Notes: a model not told the origin generated them from the letters alone. Positions 43,045-52,848 are shown, counted from the first letter of the stretch. The stretch: 64,000 bases of DNA from Amphibacillus indicireducens (GCF_039539605.1 NZ_BAABDL010000067.1:1-64000); one strand, 5' to 3'. A program made the numbers and translations.

Positions 43045-44352
43045 ATGTCAGTAGAAATGTTGGCAGGCTACACGACAGATTATATTGAAAAATATTCACA
43101 ACAGAATAATGAACCTGATTGGATGAAGACACTTCGCGCTGACGCATTGAAACAAGCAGACAAGCTTGAGATGCCAAAGCCTGATAAAACAAAGATTACT
43201 CGTTGGGACTTTTCGACGTTTTCACACCAAGGAGAAGCTAAAAAAATCTCTGCTCTAGTCGATCTCCCAGATCATATTAAAAAGTTTGTTAATTTAGAAT
43301 TAGATGAGCAAAACTTAGTGATTTTGCGTAATCAATTTAATAGTTACCAAGCTTTATCAGCTGATTTAAAAGATCAGGGTGTTATTTTTACCGATATCTT
43401 TACAGCGATGCAAGAACACGCAGACTTAGTTCAGAAGTATTATATGAATGAAGCTGTCAGTGTAGATGAGCATAAATTAACAGCTGTTCATGCGGCATTA
43501 ATGAATGGTGGAGTTTTCTTATATGTACCGAAAAATGTCGTCATTGAGACACCTGTACAAGCGATTTTTTGGCAAGAAGATAAAGACTTAGCTTTATTTA
43601 ACCACGTGATTATCGTCGCAGAAGAAAATAGTCAAGTGACCTATGTTGAAAATTACTTGTCTGACCATCAAGAAACAAAAACAGTTGCGAACGTGGTTGC
43701 AGAAGTTTTTGCAAAAGATAACGCGTCAATCTCATATGGTTCAGTTGATCATTTTGCATATGGGACAACAGCTTATATTAATCGACGTGGCATGGCTGAT
43801 CGTGATGCTGAAATTAAATGGGCACTTGGTCAAATGAATGATGGCAACACGCTGTCAGAAAATGTTACGCATCTATTAGGTGATAATTCTTTCTGCTACG
43901 CTAAAGCTGTTTCGGTTGGTCGTGGCGATCAAACACAAAACTTTACTGCTAAAACAGTTAATTATGGTAAAGCATCAGACGGCCTGATTTTACAGCATGG
44001 CGTGATGAAAGATCGTGCAACTGCAATTTTCCATGGGATTGGAAAAATCGAACATGGTGCAACGAAGGCAAATGCAGAGCAAGAATCTCGTGTCTTGATG
44101 CTAAATAAGGATGCTCGTGGTGATGCAAACCCGATCCTGTTAATTGATGAAGATGATGTAACGGCAGGACATGCGGCCTCAGTTGGTCGCGTCGATCCAC
44201 TCCATCTCTATTATTTAATGAGTCGAGGAATTTCACAAAAAGAAGCAGAGCGCTTAATTATTCATGGTTTCTTAGCTCCGGTTGTATCAAGTATCCCAAT
44301 CGAAGCTGTTCGTAAGCAATTAACGGATGTTATCGAAGGGAAAGTCTATTAA
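43045..44352 (+). CDS. sufD: Fe-S cluster assembly protein SufD
   Basis: Scaffold subunit, 435 residues, pairs with SufB and SufC. The beta-helix core contains 'GADLILQHGVMKDRATAIFHG' type sequence in the C-half and 'RVLMLNKDARGDANPILLIDEDDVTAGHAAS', the family signature in part. The C-terminal helices end with 'ISQKEAERLIIHGFLAPV'. It follows sufC by 17 bases with GGAGAGGAG. Its stop is one base before the sufS start. Confidence 0.96.
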   Translation: MSVEMLAGYTTDYIEKYSQQNNEPDWMKTLRADALKQADKLEMPKPDKTKITRWDFSTFSHQGEAKKISALVDLPDHIKKFVNLELDEQNLVILRNQFNSYQALSADLKDQGVIFTDIFTAMQEHADLVQKYYMNEAVSVDEHKLTAVHAALMNGGVFLYVPKNVVIETPVQAIFWQEDKDLALFNHVIIVAEENSQVTYVENYLSDHQETKTVANVVAEVFAKDNASISYGSVDHFAYGTTAYINRRGMADRDAEIKWALGQMNDGNTLSENVTHLLGDNSFCYAKAVSVGRGDQTQNFTAKTVNYGKASDGLILQHGVMKDRATAIFHGIGKIEHGATKANAEQESRVLMLNKDARGDANPILLIDEDDVTAGHAASVGRVDPLHLYYLMSRGISQKEAERLIIHGFLAPVVSSIPIEAVRKQLTDVIEGKVY

Positions 44353-44353
44353 G

Positions 44354-45574
44354 ATGGATGTTAACACAATCCGTGCTGACTTTCCGTTGTTAAATCAAGA
44401 AGTAAATGGTCACATGCTCGTTTATTTAGATTCGGCAGCAACCGCACAAAAACCGAATCAAGTAATTGAAGCTGTTAACGGGTACTATCGATTAAATAAC
44501 GCAAACGTTCACAGGGGTGTGCATACGATTGGTACACGTGCAACCGAGCAATACGAAGGTGCTAGAGATCGTGTTCAGCAGTTTATTAATGCTAAACATA
44601 GGGAAGAAATTATTTTCACAAGAGGGACAACAACAGCAATTAATATCGTGGCTATGAGTTATGGTAATCAAAACTTGACTCCTGACGATGAGATTGTGAT
44701 TACCCAAATGGAACACCATAGTAATATTATTCCTTGGCAGCAACTAAGCAAACGAACAGGTGCAAGATTAAACTATATCCCAATGGAAGCTGATGGAACA
44801 ATTTCATTAACTGAAGTTGAAAAAACAATCACATCAAAAACAAAGATTGTTGCAATTACGCAAGTCTCTAACGTGTTAGGCACGATCAATCCGATTAAGG
44901 AGATTGCAGAAATTGCTCATCGACATGGGGCTGTACTGTTAGTTGACGGAGCGCAAGGCGTGCCACATCTTAAAGTAGATGTACAAGACTTAGATTGCGA
45001 TTTTTATGCTTTTTCAGGTCATAAAATGTGTGCACCGACTGGAATTGGTGTTTTATATGGTAAAAAGTCGTTATTAGAAGCGATGGAACCTGTTGAATTT
45101 GGTGGTGAAATGATTGATTTCGTCGATCTCTATGATTCAACCTGGAAAGAGCTCCCGTGGAAATTTGAAGGGGGAACCCCGATTATCGCTGGAGCAGTTG
45201 GTCTTAAGGCTGCGATTGATTATTTAGAAGACATCGGTCTTGACCAAATTGCCTTACATGAAAAAGAGCTTGTGGATTATGGACTTGAACAAATTAAAAC
45301 AATTGAAGGAATCGAAGTATACGGTCCAACAGAACGTGCCGGACTAATTACCTTCAATTTAACTGATGTTCATCCGCATGATACGGCAACAGTTTTAGAT
45401 ACAGAAGGTATTGCAGTTCGTGCTGGTCATCACTGTGCGCAACCGTTAATGAAATGGCTTGACGTTACAGCAACAGCACGGGCAAGCTTTTATTTATATA
45501 ACACAAAGCAAGATGTCGATCGTTTTATTGCTGGATTAAAGAAAACAAAGGAGTTTTTCACCAATGTCTTTTAA
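44354..45574 (+). CDS. sufS: Cysteine desulfurase SufS
   Basis: PLP enzyme that takes sulfur from cysteine for cluster assembly, 406 residues. PLP lysine is Lys224 in FSGHKMCAPTG and the persulfide cysteine is Cys361 in RAGHHCAQP, the group II (SufS) form. Its sulfur acceptor in Bacillus is SufU, whose gene overlaps by 11 bases. The ORF can be read from further upstream inside sufD, but the ATG at 44354 gives the family start (MDVNTIRADFP). The ribosome site is weak, so it depends on coupling with sufD. Confidence 0.96.
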   Translation: MDVNTIRADFPLLNQEVNGHMLVYLDSAATAQKPNQVIEAVNGYYRLNNANVHRGVHTIGTRATEQYEGARDRVQQFINAKHREEIIFTRGTTTAINIVAMSYGNQNLTPDDEIVITQMEHHSNIIPWQQLSKRTGARLNYIPMEADGTISLTEVEKTITSKTKIVAITQVSNVLGTINPIKEIAEIAHRHGAVLLVDGAQGVPHLKVDVQDLDCDFYAFSGHKMCAPTGIGVLYGKKSLLEAMEPVEFGGEMIDFVDLYDSTWKELPWKFEGGTPIIAGAVGLKAAIDYLEDIGLDQIALHEKELVDYGLEQIKTIEGIEVYGPTERAGLITFNLTDVHPHDTATVLDTEGIAVRAGHHCAQPLMKWLDVTATARASFYLYNTKQDVDRFIAGLKKTKEFFTNVF

Positions 45575-46001
45575 CAACTTAGATAGCTTGTATCGACAGG
45601 TTATAATGGATCATTATAAAAACCCTCGAAACCATGGGGCATTACCAGAAAACGCATTAACATTAGAAATGAATAACCCCACTTGTGGTGATCGAATTGA
45701 AGTTCACTTAATGATTGAAGACGATCTAATTAAAGACGTCAAGTTTGAGGGGGAGGGGTGTTCAATCAGTTTAGCTTCAGCCTCAATGATGACGGAAGCT
45801 ATTAAGGGTCAAAAACTTGAGAATGCACTAGCGATGTCTGAAACATTTTCTAAATTAATGCTTGGTGAGATCGATGAGCTATCTGATGAAGATATGGGTG
45901 ATGCTGAAGCACTTCAAGGGGTTTCGAAATTCCCAGCACGAATTAAGTGCGCAACTTTAGCGTGGAAGGCAATGGAAAAGGCTACAAATCAAGGCGAATA
46001 A
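45564..46001 (+). CDS. sufU: Zinc-dependent sulfurtransferase SufU
   Basis: Takes the persulfide from SufS and delivers it to SufB, 145 residues. The zinc ligands Cys41, Asp43, Cys66 and Cys129 are present (NPTCGDR, GEGCSIS, IKCATLAW). It has the Gram-positive SufU insertion between the two last cysteines that sets it apart from IscU. RBS AAGGAG. sufB follows after 35 bases. Confidence 0.95.
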   Translation: MSFNNLDSLYRQVIMDHYKNPRNHGALPENALTLEMNNPTCGDRIEVHLMIEDDLIKDVKFEGEGCSISLASASMMTEAIKGQKLENALAMSETFSKLMLGEIDELSDEDMGDAEALQGVSKFPARIKCATLAWKAMEKATNQGE

Positions 46002-46036
46002 TTTTCCGTGTCTTAAAAAAATAAGGAGGGCTAATC

Positions 46037-47434
46037 ATGGTAAAAAATGTACCTGAGTTTAGTGAATATAAATACGGGTTTCATGATAAAGATGTCTCAA
46101 TTTTTCGTACCGATAAAGGGTTAGACGAACAAATCGTTAGACAGATTTCTGAAATGAAAAATGAACCGGAATGGATGCTTGAATACCGCTTGAAAGCATT
46201 AGAGCATTTTTATAAAAGACCAATGCCACAGTGGGGTGGTGACCTATCTGAACTTGACTTTGATGATTTAACTTATTACGTTAAACCAACAGAAAAGTCA
46301 GAGCGTTCGTGGGATGAAGTACCTGAAGAGATTAAACGAACTTTTGACCGTTTAGGTATTCCTGAAGCAGAACAAAAATATTTAGCAGGTGTATCTGCAC
46401 AGTATGAGTCAGAAGTTGTTTACCAAAGTCTTAAAAAAGATCTTGCTGAGTTGGGGATTATATTCCAAGATACAGATTCTGCACTTCAAGAGCACGAGGA
46501 ATTATTTAAAGAGTATTTTGGGACAGTTGTTCCATACACAGACAATAAATTTTCTGCATTAAACTCTGCGGTATGGTCTGGAGGTTCATTTATCTATGTA
46601 CCAAAAGGTGTTAAATCTGATACACCACTACAAGCATATTTCCGAATTAACTCAGAAAATATGGGTCAATTTGAACGGACTTTAATTATTGTTGATGAAG
46701 AGGCTTCAGTACATTATGTTGAAGGCTGTACTGCGCCAACGTTCTCATCAAGTTCACTGCATAGTGCTGTCGTTGAAATTATCGTTAAGAAAGACGCTTA
46801 TTGCCGCTATACAACGATTCAAAACTGGGCAAATAACGTCTATAACTTAGTCACAAAACGTGCAACTGTCCAAGCAAACGGAACGATGGAATGGATCGAT
46901 GGTAACTTAGGTTCTAAGTTAACAATGAAATATCCATCAATTATGTTAATGGGGGAAGGTGCAAGAGGAAATACATTATCGATTGCGCTTGCAGGTAAAG
47001 GCCAAATGCAACACGCAGGTGCGAAAATGTTCCACCTCGCACCAAACACATCATCAACGATCGTGTCAAAATCGATTTCACACAGTGGTGGGAACGTGTC
47101 TTACTTAGGTCTTGTCCACTTTGGTCGTAAGGCAGATGGTGCACGTGCAAATATTGAGTGTGACACGATGATTATGGATAACCAGTCAACGTCTGACACG
47201 ATTCCATATAATGAAATCTTAAATGATAACATTTCACTTGAGCACGAAGCGAAGGTTTCAAAAGTATCGGAAGAACAATTATTCTACTTGATGAGCCGTG
47301 GTCTAAGTGAAATTGAAGCAACAGAAATGATCGTAATGGGCTTTATCGAGCCATTTACAAAAGAACTCCCAATGGAATATGCTGTTGAGATGAACAGATT
47401 GATAAGTTTCGAGATGGAAGGAAGTATTGGTTAA
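46037..47434 (+). CDS. sufB: Fe-S cluster assembly protein SufB
   Basis: Core scaffold of SufBCD, 465 residues, where the cluster is built. The signature 'VEGCTAP' and 'SSSLHSAVVEI' region (about residues 235-255) and 'RGLSEIEATEMIVMGFIEPF' near the end are typical. AAGGAGGG precedes the ATG. It is last in the operon; a strong terminator follows. Confidence 0.97.
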   Translation: MVKNVPEFSEYKYGFHDKDVSIFRTDKGLDEQIVRQISEMKNEPEWMLEYRLKALEHFYKRPMPQWGGDLSELDFDDLTYYVKPTEKSERSWDEVPEEIKRTFDRLGIPEAEQKYLAGVSAQYESEVVYQSLKKDLAELGIIFQDTDSALQEHEELFKEYFGTVVPYTDNKFSALNSAVWSGGSFIYVPKGVKSDTPLQAYFRINSENMGQFERTLIIVDEEASVHYVEGCTAPTFSSSSLHSAVVEIIVKKDAYCRYTTIQNWANNVYNLVTKRATVQANGTMEWIDGNLGSKLTMKYPSIMLMGEGARGNTLSIALAGKGQMQHAGAKMFHLAPNTSSTIVSKSISHSGGNVSYLGLVHFGRKADGARANIECDTMIMDNQSTSDTIPYNEILNDNISLEHEAKVSKVSEEQLFYLMSRGLSEIEATEMIVMGFIEPFTKELPMEYAVEMNRLISFEMEGSIG

Positions 47435-47440
47435 AGCTTT

Positions 47441-47475
47441 AAAACCCTTGTTACGCAAGACGTGACAAGGGTTTT
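47441..47475 (+). terminator. Terminator of the suf operon
   Basis: AAAACCCTTGTTACG pairs with CGTGACAAGGGTTTT (one G-U) around CAAGA. Confidence 0.85.
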
Positions 47476-47486
47476 GTGTGTTTAAA

Positions 47487-48401
47487 TTAATAGTCCTTAA
47501 ACAAGCCAAACAACCCTGGTTCGATTGTTAATTCTCTAAAATCAGGATCATTATATCGCTTTCGCCAAGTAGCGTAGCGCATTTGAAAAATTTCTCCGCG
47601 TTTCTTTTGATTAAAGAGTTGGCAGAACTTAATTGCTTGCTCGCAATATTGTTTTCCCTCAGTAACATTTTTTTGACAAAATGCTAAAATACCACGATTA
47701 AAGATAAAATTTAAATGAGGATCTAATAGTTCTAACTCTTTAGAATACTGTTCTTCAAAAATTAAGATTGTTTCTTCAGCATAATCATATCGTTGATGAT
47801 AAACAAATGTAGAAAAATTATTTGTGAGAATGGTGTATAGTAAACTCATATATTGTGGAATCGATTGATAAAGCTTACTTTTTTTAAGTGCTGTTTTCAT
47901 TAAAAAGTACGTTGTCTCAACTTCAAAAACAAACCCAAAAATGGCGTAGAGTCGGAGCTCCATTTCTCCCCAATCATCAACTTGCATTAAGTAGTTTTGA
48001 AGTGCATGATTATTTACTAATTCACCTGTTTGATTTGCTTCGATTAATGCATCAATAAAATAGACTAAAAATTGTTTCCAACTGTATGGGCTTAGCACAG
48101 TATCTTTAAGACGTTGCTTCATCTTTTCGAGATTGTCATAATCGTTTGCATCATGATAGACGATTAGCTCATTAAAAAAATCACGTAAATGTTTTTCAAA
48201 GTCATGACCGATTAGAAAGTGGAATTCTTGAGGTGTTGTGTTCACATTTTGTAAAAGTTCATGAAATAAATCGACCGGGATCATTGATTGGTCGTTTTCA
48301 AACCGAGAGAGCTGAGAAATCGATAACGTATTTCCAACGGCTTCTTTTAATGTGAAGCTCTTTCCTTTTCGAATTTGTTTGAATGTTTTTCCATAAGACA
48401 T
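47487..48401 (-). CDS. Rgg/GadR/MutR-type transcriptional regulator
   Basis: A 304-residue regulator: an N-terminal helix-turn-helix (about residues 5-65, with 'SISQLSRFENDQSMIPV') followed by a long helical repeat domain of TPR type. That is the plan of the Rgg group in the RRNPP superfamily, whose members bind short secreted peptides and control nearby genes. The gene is divergent from an ABC exporter gene 91 bases away, with a palindrome in between. RBS GAGGTGA. No peptide gene is seen next to it. The family is best known in streptococci and is less frequent in Bacillaceae, so lateral transfer is possible. Confidence 0.78.
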   Translation of the reverse strand: MSYGKTFKQIRKGKSFTLKEAVGNTLSISQLSRFENDQSMIPVDLFHELLQNVNTTPQEFHFLIGHDFEKHLRDFFNELIVYHDANDYDNLEKMKQRLKDTVLSPYSWKQFLVYFIDALIEANQTGELVNNHALQNYLMQVDDWGEMELRLYAIFGFVFEVETTYFLMKTALKKSKLYQSIPQYMSLLYTILTNNFSTFVYHQRYDYAEETILIFEEQYSKELELLDPHLNFIFNRGILAFCQKNVTEGKQYCEQAIKFCQLFNQKKRGEIFQMRYATWRKRYNDPDFRELTIEPGLFGLFKDY

Positions 48402-48415
48402 TAGGTCACCTCATT

Positions 48416-48431
48416 TTTGCAGATATGCAAA
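48416..48431. promoter_or_regulatory. Palindrome between the Rgg-type gene and the ABC gene
   Basis: TTTGCA-GATA-TGCAAA is a perfect inverted repeat. A TATACT -10 at 48449-48454 is 17 bases from TGCAAA (a poor -35), so a protein bound here would touch the ABC promoter. It is the best candidate operator for the regulator. Confidence 0.5.
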
Positions 48432-48498
48432 TTTTGATTTATCATCATTATACTTCCTTCACACTAAAAAGTGAAATAAGAAAAGGAAGTGATTGCGG

Positions 48499-50097
48499 GT
48501 GTTTTTCTATATTAAACGTTTTTGGAAAGAAAATAGTATTGTTTTTTTATTGATGCTCATAACAGGTGTATGTCAAACAGTTGCTGGTGTATTAACGGCT
48601 TATGCTCTGAATGCTCTCATCGAGTTTGATTATCAAAGCTTTTTCATAATATTGCTGATTATTCTGGGTGTCTATTTTGTCTTTTTATTATTTATGAATT
48701 TTGAAATTAACAAGCAGAGTCAAACGATGCAGATGATGTCGACAACGATTCGAATGGATATGACTGAGCGAATGGAAAGGGCGAGTTATTCGGGATTTCA
48801 TGAAAAGCAGGTGGGTACTTACGCCTCTTGGTTAAGTACAGATATTAATACGATCGAGACACATGGATTTGATCAATTTTATGCTGTTGTAAAAGGGGTA
48901 ATTGCAACGTTTACTGCGATCATTGGGTTATTTGTTTTTCATTGGAGCATTGTGCTTTGGACATTGCTTATTTCTGGATTGACCTTGTTATTACCAAAAA
49001 TGTATCAGAAGAAGTTAGCAAATGTTTCGCTAAAGACAACAGAAGAAGGGGAACATTTTTTAAGTCGAATCACTGATGTATTGAATGGCTTTGATACGCT
49101 CTTTTCATTCAATTTATTAAAAAAGATTACAACTGATACTGAAAAAGCTTCATTAGTTTTGGCTAAAGCGAAAAATAAGCGAGCAAGTATCATTGCAAAG
49201 GTTGCTATTCTAGGAGCTTTAGGGAATATTTTTGGTCAGTTGTCTATCTTAGGATTGACGGGGTATTTAGCATTTCTATCGGTTGTTTCAGTTGGTGCCT
49301 TTTCTGCAACAGGTAATTTAGCAAGTACTGTATTTAATACAGTCGGAAATCTCAGTCAACAAATAGCGAGCTTCCAATCTGTTGGACCGATCTTTGACAA
49401 GTTTGAAAAAATTAAGAGTCGTTCGCAACAAGTTAATCAAAAAATTGATCAAGTTGATTCAGGTATTATCCTGAAAAATATGAGCTATGCTTATGGAGAC
49501 AAACAGGTCTTGGAACATATCAATCAAGTATTTGATTTAGGAAAGAAATATGCGATTGTTGGCGCTAGTGGAAGTGGAAAAACAACTTTACTCAATATAT
49601 TAAATGGGAAGTTAACAGATTATACGGGTTCAATTATCTTTAATGGTTATGAATTGAACGCATTATCAGGGTATGATTTGAGAGAAGCAATTTTATATCT
49701 TGACCAACAGCCATATCTTTTCGATGGAACAATTCGAGATAATATTACCCTCGGTGAATCATTTACAGACGAAGAAATTATGCTCGCATTGGAGCAAAGC
49801 TCATTGCAAGAAGTTGTCGCTCAACTTCCAAATGGAATTGATACATCAATTGGTGAGAGTGGGCGCTTGCTTTCCGGTGGGCAAAAACAACGTGTTACAT
49901 TGGCAAGGGGGTTGATTCGTGGCAAACAAATCATTTTACTTGATGAAGGAACGTCTAGTCTTGATCAGAAAAGTGCATTAGAAATTGAAGAAAGCTTAAT
50001 GAGTCAAAAAGATCTAACAGTCATCATGATTACACATCATTTGCGTGAAGAAATTAAAGAAAAATTAGATGATGTATTAAGGCTTTCTTCTCAATAA
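48499..50097 (+). CDS. ABC exporter, fused permease and ATPase
   Basis: A half-transporter of about 532 residues. The membrane domain (about residues 1-300) has five to six helices. The ATPase follows with Walker A GASGSGKTT (about residues 357-365), signature LSGGQKQR and Walker B IILLDEGTSSLD. The unusual Gly after the catalytic Glu is noted. Likely substrates are a peptide, lipid or drug; the neighbouring Rgg-type gene suggests a peptide-related role. TTG 48493 or GTG 48499 can start it; AAGGAAG is better spaced for GTG 48499. A homodimer is expected, as no partner gene exists. Confidence 0.82.
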   Translation: MFFYIKRFWKENSIVFLLMLITGVCQTVAGVLTAYALNALIEFDYQSFFIILLIILGVYFVFLLFMNFEINKQSQTMQMMSTTIRMDMTERMERASYSGFHEKQVGTYASWLSTDINTIETHGFDQFYAVVKGVIATFTAIIGLFVFHWSIVLWTLLISGLTLLLPKMYQKKLANVSLKTTEEGEHFLSRITDVLNGFDTLFSFNLLKKITTDTEKASLVLAKAKNKRASIIAKVAILGALGNIFGQLSILGLTGYLAFLSVVSVGAFSATGNLASTVFNTVGNLSQQIASFQSVGPIFDKFEKIKSRSQQVNQKIDQVDSGIILKNMSYAYGDKQVLEHINQVFDLGKKYAIVGASGSGKTTLLNILNGKLTDYTGSIIFNGYELNALSGYDLREAILYLDQQPYLFDGTIRDNITLGESFTDEEIMLALEQSSLQEVVAQLPNGIDTSIGESGRLLSGGQKQRVTLARGLIRGKQIILLDEGTSSLDQKSALEIEESLMSQKDLTVIMITHHLREEIKEKLDDVLRLSSQ

Positions 50098-50102
50098 AAA
50101 TA

Positions 50103-50160
50103 GAACATATAACTAGAACCTATTTTGTATCTTTCTCGCAAATGGGTTTTTGTTATGTTC
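50103..50160 (+). terminator. Terminator after the ABC exporter gene
   Basis: AACCTATTT pairs with AAATGGGTT (G-U once), extended by GAACAT..AAC / GTTATGTTC outside, with five T residues between the two arms' ends. Confidence 0.6.
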
Positions 50161-50209
50161 AATTCTTTACAAATTTAATTAAGTTCTAAATACTAGATTT
50201 ATATTTGAG

Positions 50210-50218
50210 TGTTATAAT
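50210..50218 (+). promoter_or_regulatory. Extended -10 promoter of yunD
   Basis: TGTTATAAT, 52 bases before the start codon; no clear -35. Confidence 0.45.
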
Positions 50219-50270
50219 GATGGAAAATGATATTCTGTAAAATTGATAGTTAGGACAGGGGTAAATCAAT

Positions 50271-51659
50271 ATGAAAGAAAATATATATTTCTATTATACG
50301 AGTGATTTACATAGTTATTTTGAGAATTGGCCTAAAATTACCTATTTTCTTCAGCGAAAAATTACTGAACGAAACAAACATAACCAAGACTATTTTTTGT
50401 TAGATAATGGCGATCACATCGATCGCGTTAATCCTATATCGGAAGCATTAAAGGGAAAAGGTAATGTAGAGCTCTTAAATAAAGCGAATTATGATGTGAT
50501 TAATCTCGGGAATAACGAAGGGATCACGCTAACGAAAGAAGAATTAACAAGGCTTTATGCCGATGTAGAATTTAAAATTGCCTGTGCAAATTTATCGTGT
50601 CAAGATGGTAGTGATCCGGAGTGGCTTCAACCCTATCAGATTTTAACGACAGACTCTGGTGTGAAAATTGGTGTGATTGGCTTAACCGCACCGTTTGCTG
50701 ATTTTTATTCACCTTTAGGTTGGCAAATTGATGACCCTCTCGAAACGTTGCGACAATACCTTGCTCAACTAAAAGGAAAAACCGATGCGATTATTTTATT
50801 ATCTCATTTAGGTGTTGATCCAGATCGAGTAATTGCTGAGCAATATCCTGAGATTGATGTCATCATTGGCGGACATACACATCATTTATTTGAAACAGAA
50901 GAAGTTTATGAAGAGGCAATTTTAACCGGGGTTGGCAAGTCAGGCTTTTATGTAGGTGAGGTTTGTTTAACCTGGGATCATCAACAAAGAAAATTAATCA
51001 ATAAAACTGCAATTGCTCATCCAATTCCAGATGATCATGTTGATCAAGAAACTGCTGCTTTAATAAAAAAACAACAAGAAGAGTCTGACCTATTGTTAAG
51101 TAAAGAAGTCGTTAAGTTAAAAGAACCACTTGAGGTCGATTGGCATCAAGAAACGTTTCTAATTAAACAATTAACAGAGACTTTGAAAGACTGGACGAAA
51201 GCGGATGTTGCGATGTTAAATGCGGGTATTCTGCTTGGAGGGTTTGAACAAGGGGTTGTAACTGAGCGAGATATCCATCGTATTTGTCCACATCCGATTA
51301 ATCCGTGTGTTGTTCGTGTAACAGGTCAAGAACTCTTAGAAATTGTTCGGGCAGGATTAGCGGAAGCCTATCAACAAATCCAAGTTAAGGGCTACGGTTT
51401 TCGAGGAAAAGTGATGGGGGTTTTAGTTTATGCAGGATTGGCTAAAGAAGATCACGAAAATAAGCAGTTTATTGATCAGTTAATCATTAACGGACAGCCA
51501 TTAGATTTAAACCAGTCTTATCGGTTAGCAACAGCCGATATGTTTACGTTTGAACATTTATCGCTACAAATTTCACGTGCTCAAGCAAAAGAATTTTACT
51601 TACCTGAATTTATGAGAGATTTATTGCGTCAAGCTTTAATACAGATAGCAGGTCACTAA
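50271..51659 (+). CDS. yunD: Metallophosphatase / 5'-nucleotidase family protein (YunD-like)
   Basis: A 462-residue UshA-type enzyme with a two-metal phosphoesterase domain (about residues 1-270) and a 5'-nucleotidase C-terminal domain. Metal ligands appear in 'YTSDLHSYF' (Asp12, His14), 'DNGDHID' (Asp48), 'NLGNNEG', 'LLSHLGVD' and 'GGHTHH'. No signal peptide, so it acts in the cytoplasm, as for YunD. The substrate is probably a nucleotide. It belongs to the yun cluster here, with yunB close by. RBS AGGACAGGGG. Confidence 0.87.
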   Translation: MKENIYFYYTSDLHSYFENWPKITYFLQRKITERNKHNQDYFLLDNGDHIDRVNPISEALKGKGNVELLNKANYDVINLGNNEGITLTKEELTRLYADVEFKIACANLSCQDGSDPEWLQPYQILTTDSGVKIGVIGLTAPFADFYSPLGWQIDDPLETLRQYLAQLKGKTDAIILLSHLGVDPDRVIAEQYPEIDVIIGGHTHHLFETEEVYEEAILTGVGKSGFYVGEVCLTWDHQQRKLINKTAIAHPIPDDHVDQETAALIKKQQEESDLLLSKEVVKLKEPLEVDWHQETFLIKQLTETLKDWTKADVAMLNAGILLGGFEQGVVTERDIHRICPHPINPCVVRVTGQELLEIVRAGLAEAYQQIQVKGYGFRGKVMGVLVYAGLAKEDHENKQFIDQLIINGQPLDLNQSYRLATADMFTFEHLSLQISRAQAKEFYLPEFMRDLLRQALIQIAGH

Positions 51660-51756
51660 AATTTAACTTCATTTTTGTCGAATCATGTCGATAAATGAAT
51701 TATGAACTTAGTAATTTAACTTAATTATTAATTGAGACGAAGGTTAGGGGACCATT

Positions 51757-52824
51757 ATGAGATTAGTAACGACAAGGGGATTAAGAGAAGGAAATGAATT
51801 GGCCAAGCCAATCTATAATGACAAGGGTAGGATTTTAGTACAAAGTCATGTAAAACTAACACGTCCGATTATTAATCGATTACTCGAATTAGGTGTGACG
51901 TTTGTTTACATTAAGGATGAATTGTCTGAAGACATCTTAATTCACTCGACGATTTCAGAGCAAGTGAAGGCAGACTCGATTCATACGGTTAAATCTGTTT
52001 TTAAATCATTTAAAGATACAGGCTTTAAAAATAATTCCTTTTTATTAGATAAAACAACTCAAAAGATGACGTCTGTGGTTGATCGTTTAATTAACCAGAT
52101 TCAATCAGATGAACAAGTGCTAACACTAATGTCAGATATATTTATTAGTGATGACTATTTATTTGAGCATTCTGTCGATGTGGCGATCTACTCGATTGCG
52201 CTAGCTAATGAATTAAAATATTCTAAGAGTGAGATAAGAGAAATTGGCTTAGGTGCTTTGCTTCATGATATAGGTAAAGTGTTTATTCCAGAGGTTATTT
52301 TAAAAAAGACGAGTCAATTGACAGAGGGTGAATTTGAGACGATTAAAACGCATCCGGAATTAGGTTTTGAGTACTTAAGAAAAACAGATTTCCCACTTCT
52401 TGTTGCGCACTGTGCCTATCAGCATCATGAACGGTTAAATGGATCTGGTTACCCAAGGGGTTTAACAGGCGATAAGATACATAAGTATGGAAAGATTTTA
52501 GCGATCACTGACGTATTTGGTGCTGTCACGAGTGACCGAGTCTATCGTGATGCCATGCTTCCACAGGAAGGATTAGAGATTTTATATGGAGGAAGCGGGA
52601 CATTATTTGATCAAGATATGGTTCGTACGTTCCGTGATAGCATTACGATTTATCCGAATGGTGTGACCGTTGAGCTTAATAACGGTGCACATGCTATTGT
52701 TGTAAGACAGAATAAAAAGTTATCAAATCGACCGGTTGTTCGTGTGTTCAGTCACGATAATGAAACAGTCACTCCATATGACCTTGATCTTGCTGAAGAG
52801 TTGAACATTACAGTTGTTGGCTAG
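51757..52824 (+). CDS. HD-GYP domain phosphodiesterase
   Basis: A 355-residue cytoplasmic protein with an HD-GYP domain (about residues 135-310). The metal pair is His170-Asp171 (LLHDIGKVF), and the HHE-x-LNG-x-GYP motif is complete (His223, His224, Glu225, and Gly231-Tyr232-Pro233). Such proteins hydrolyse cyclic di-GMP or related nucleotides. The first 130 residues are a wHTH-free, charged region without a receiver domain, resembling the DUF3391-like leader seen in many such proteins. No cyclase gene is near. It lies between yunD and yunB. Confidence 0.86.
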   Translation: MRLVTTRGLREGNELAKPIYNDKGRILVQSHVKLTRPIINRLLELGVTFVYIKDELSEDILIHSTISEQVKADSIHTVKSVFKSFKDTGFKNNSFLLDKTTQKMTSVVDRLINQIQSDEQVLTLMSDIFISDDYLFEHSVDVAIYSIALANELKYSKSEIREIGLGALLHDIGKVFIPEVILKKTSQLTEGEFETIKTHPELGFEYLRKTDFPLLVAHCAYQHHERLNGSGYPRGLTGDKIHKYGKILAITDVFGAVTSDRVYRDAMLPQEGLEILYGGSGTLFDQDMVRTFRDSITIYPNGVTVELNNGAHAIVVRQNKKLSNRPVVRVFSHDNETVTPYDLDLAEELNITVVG

Positions 52825-52848
52825 AAAGTATAATCGATGCTTAATTTT

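Noticed and set aside
50098..50270. Short signalling-peptide gene for the Rgg-type regulator
   Set aside because: The gap downstream of the ABC gene and the 91-base gap upstream of the regulator were read in all frames; only trivial frames of under ten codons with no ribosome site were seen.
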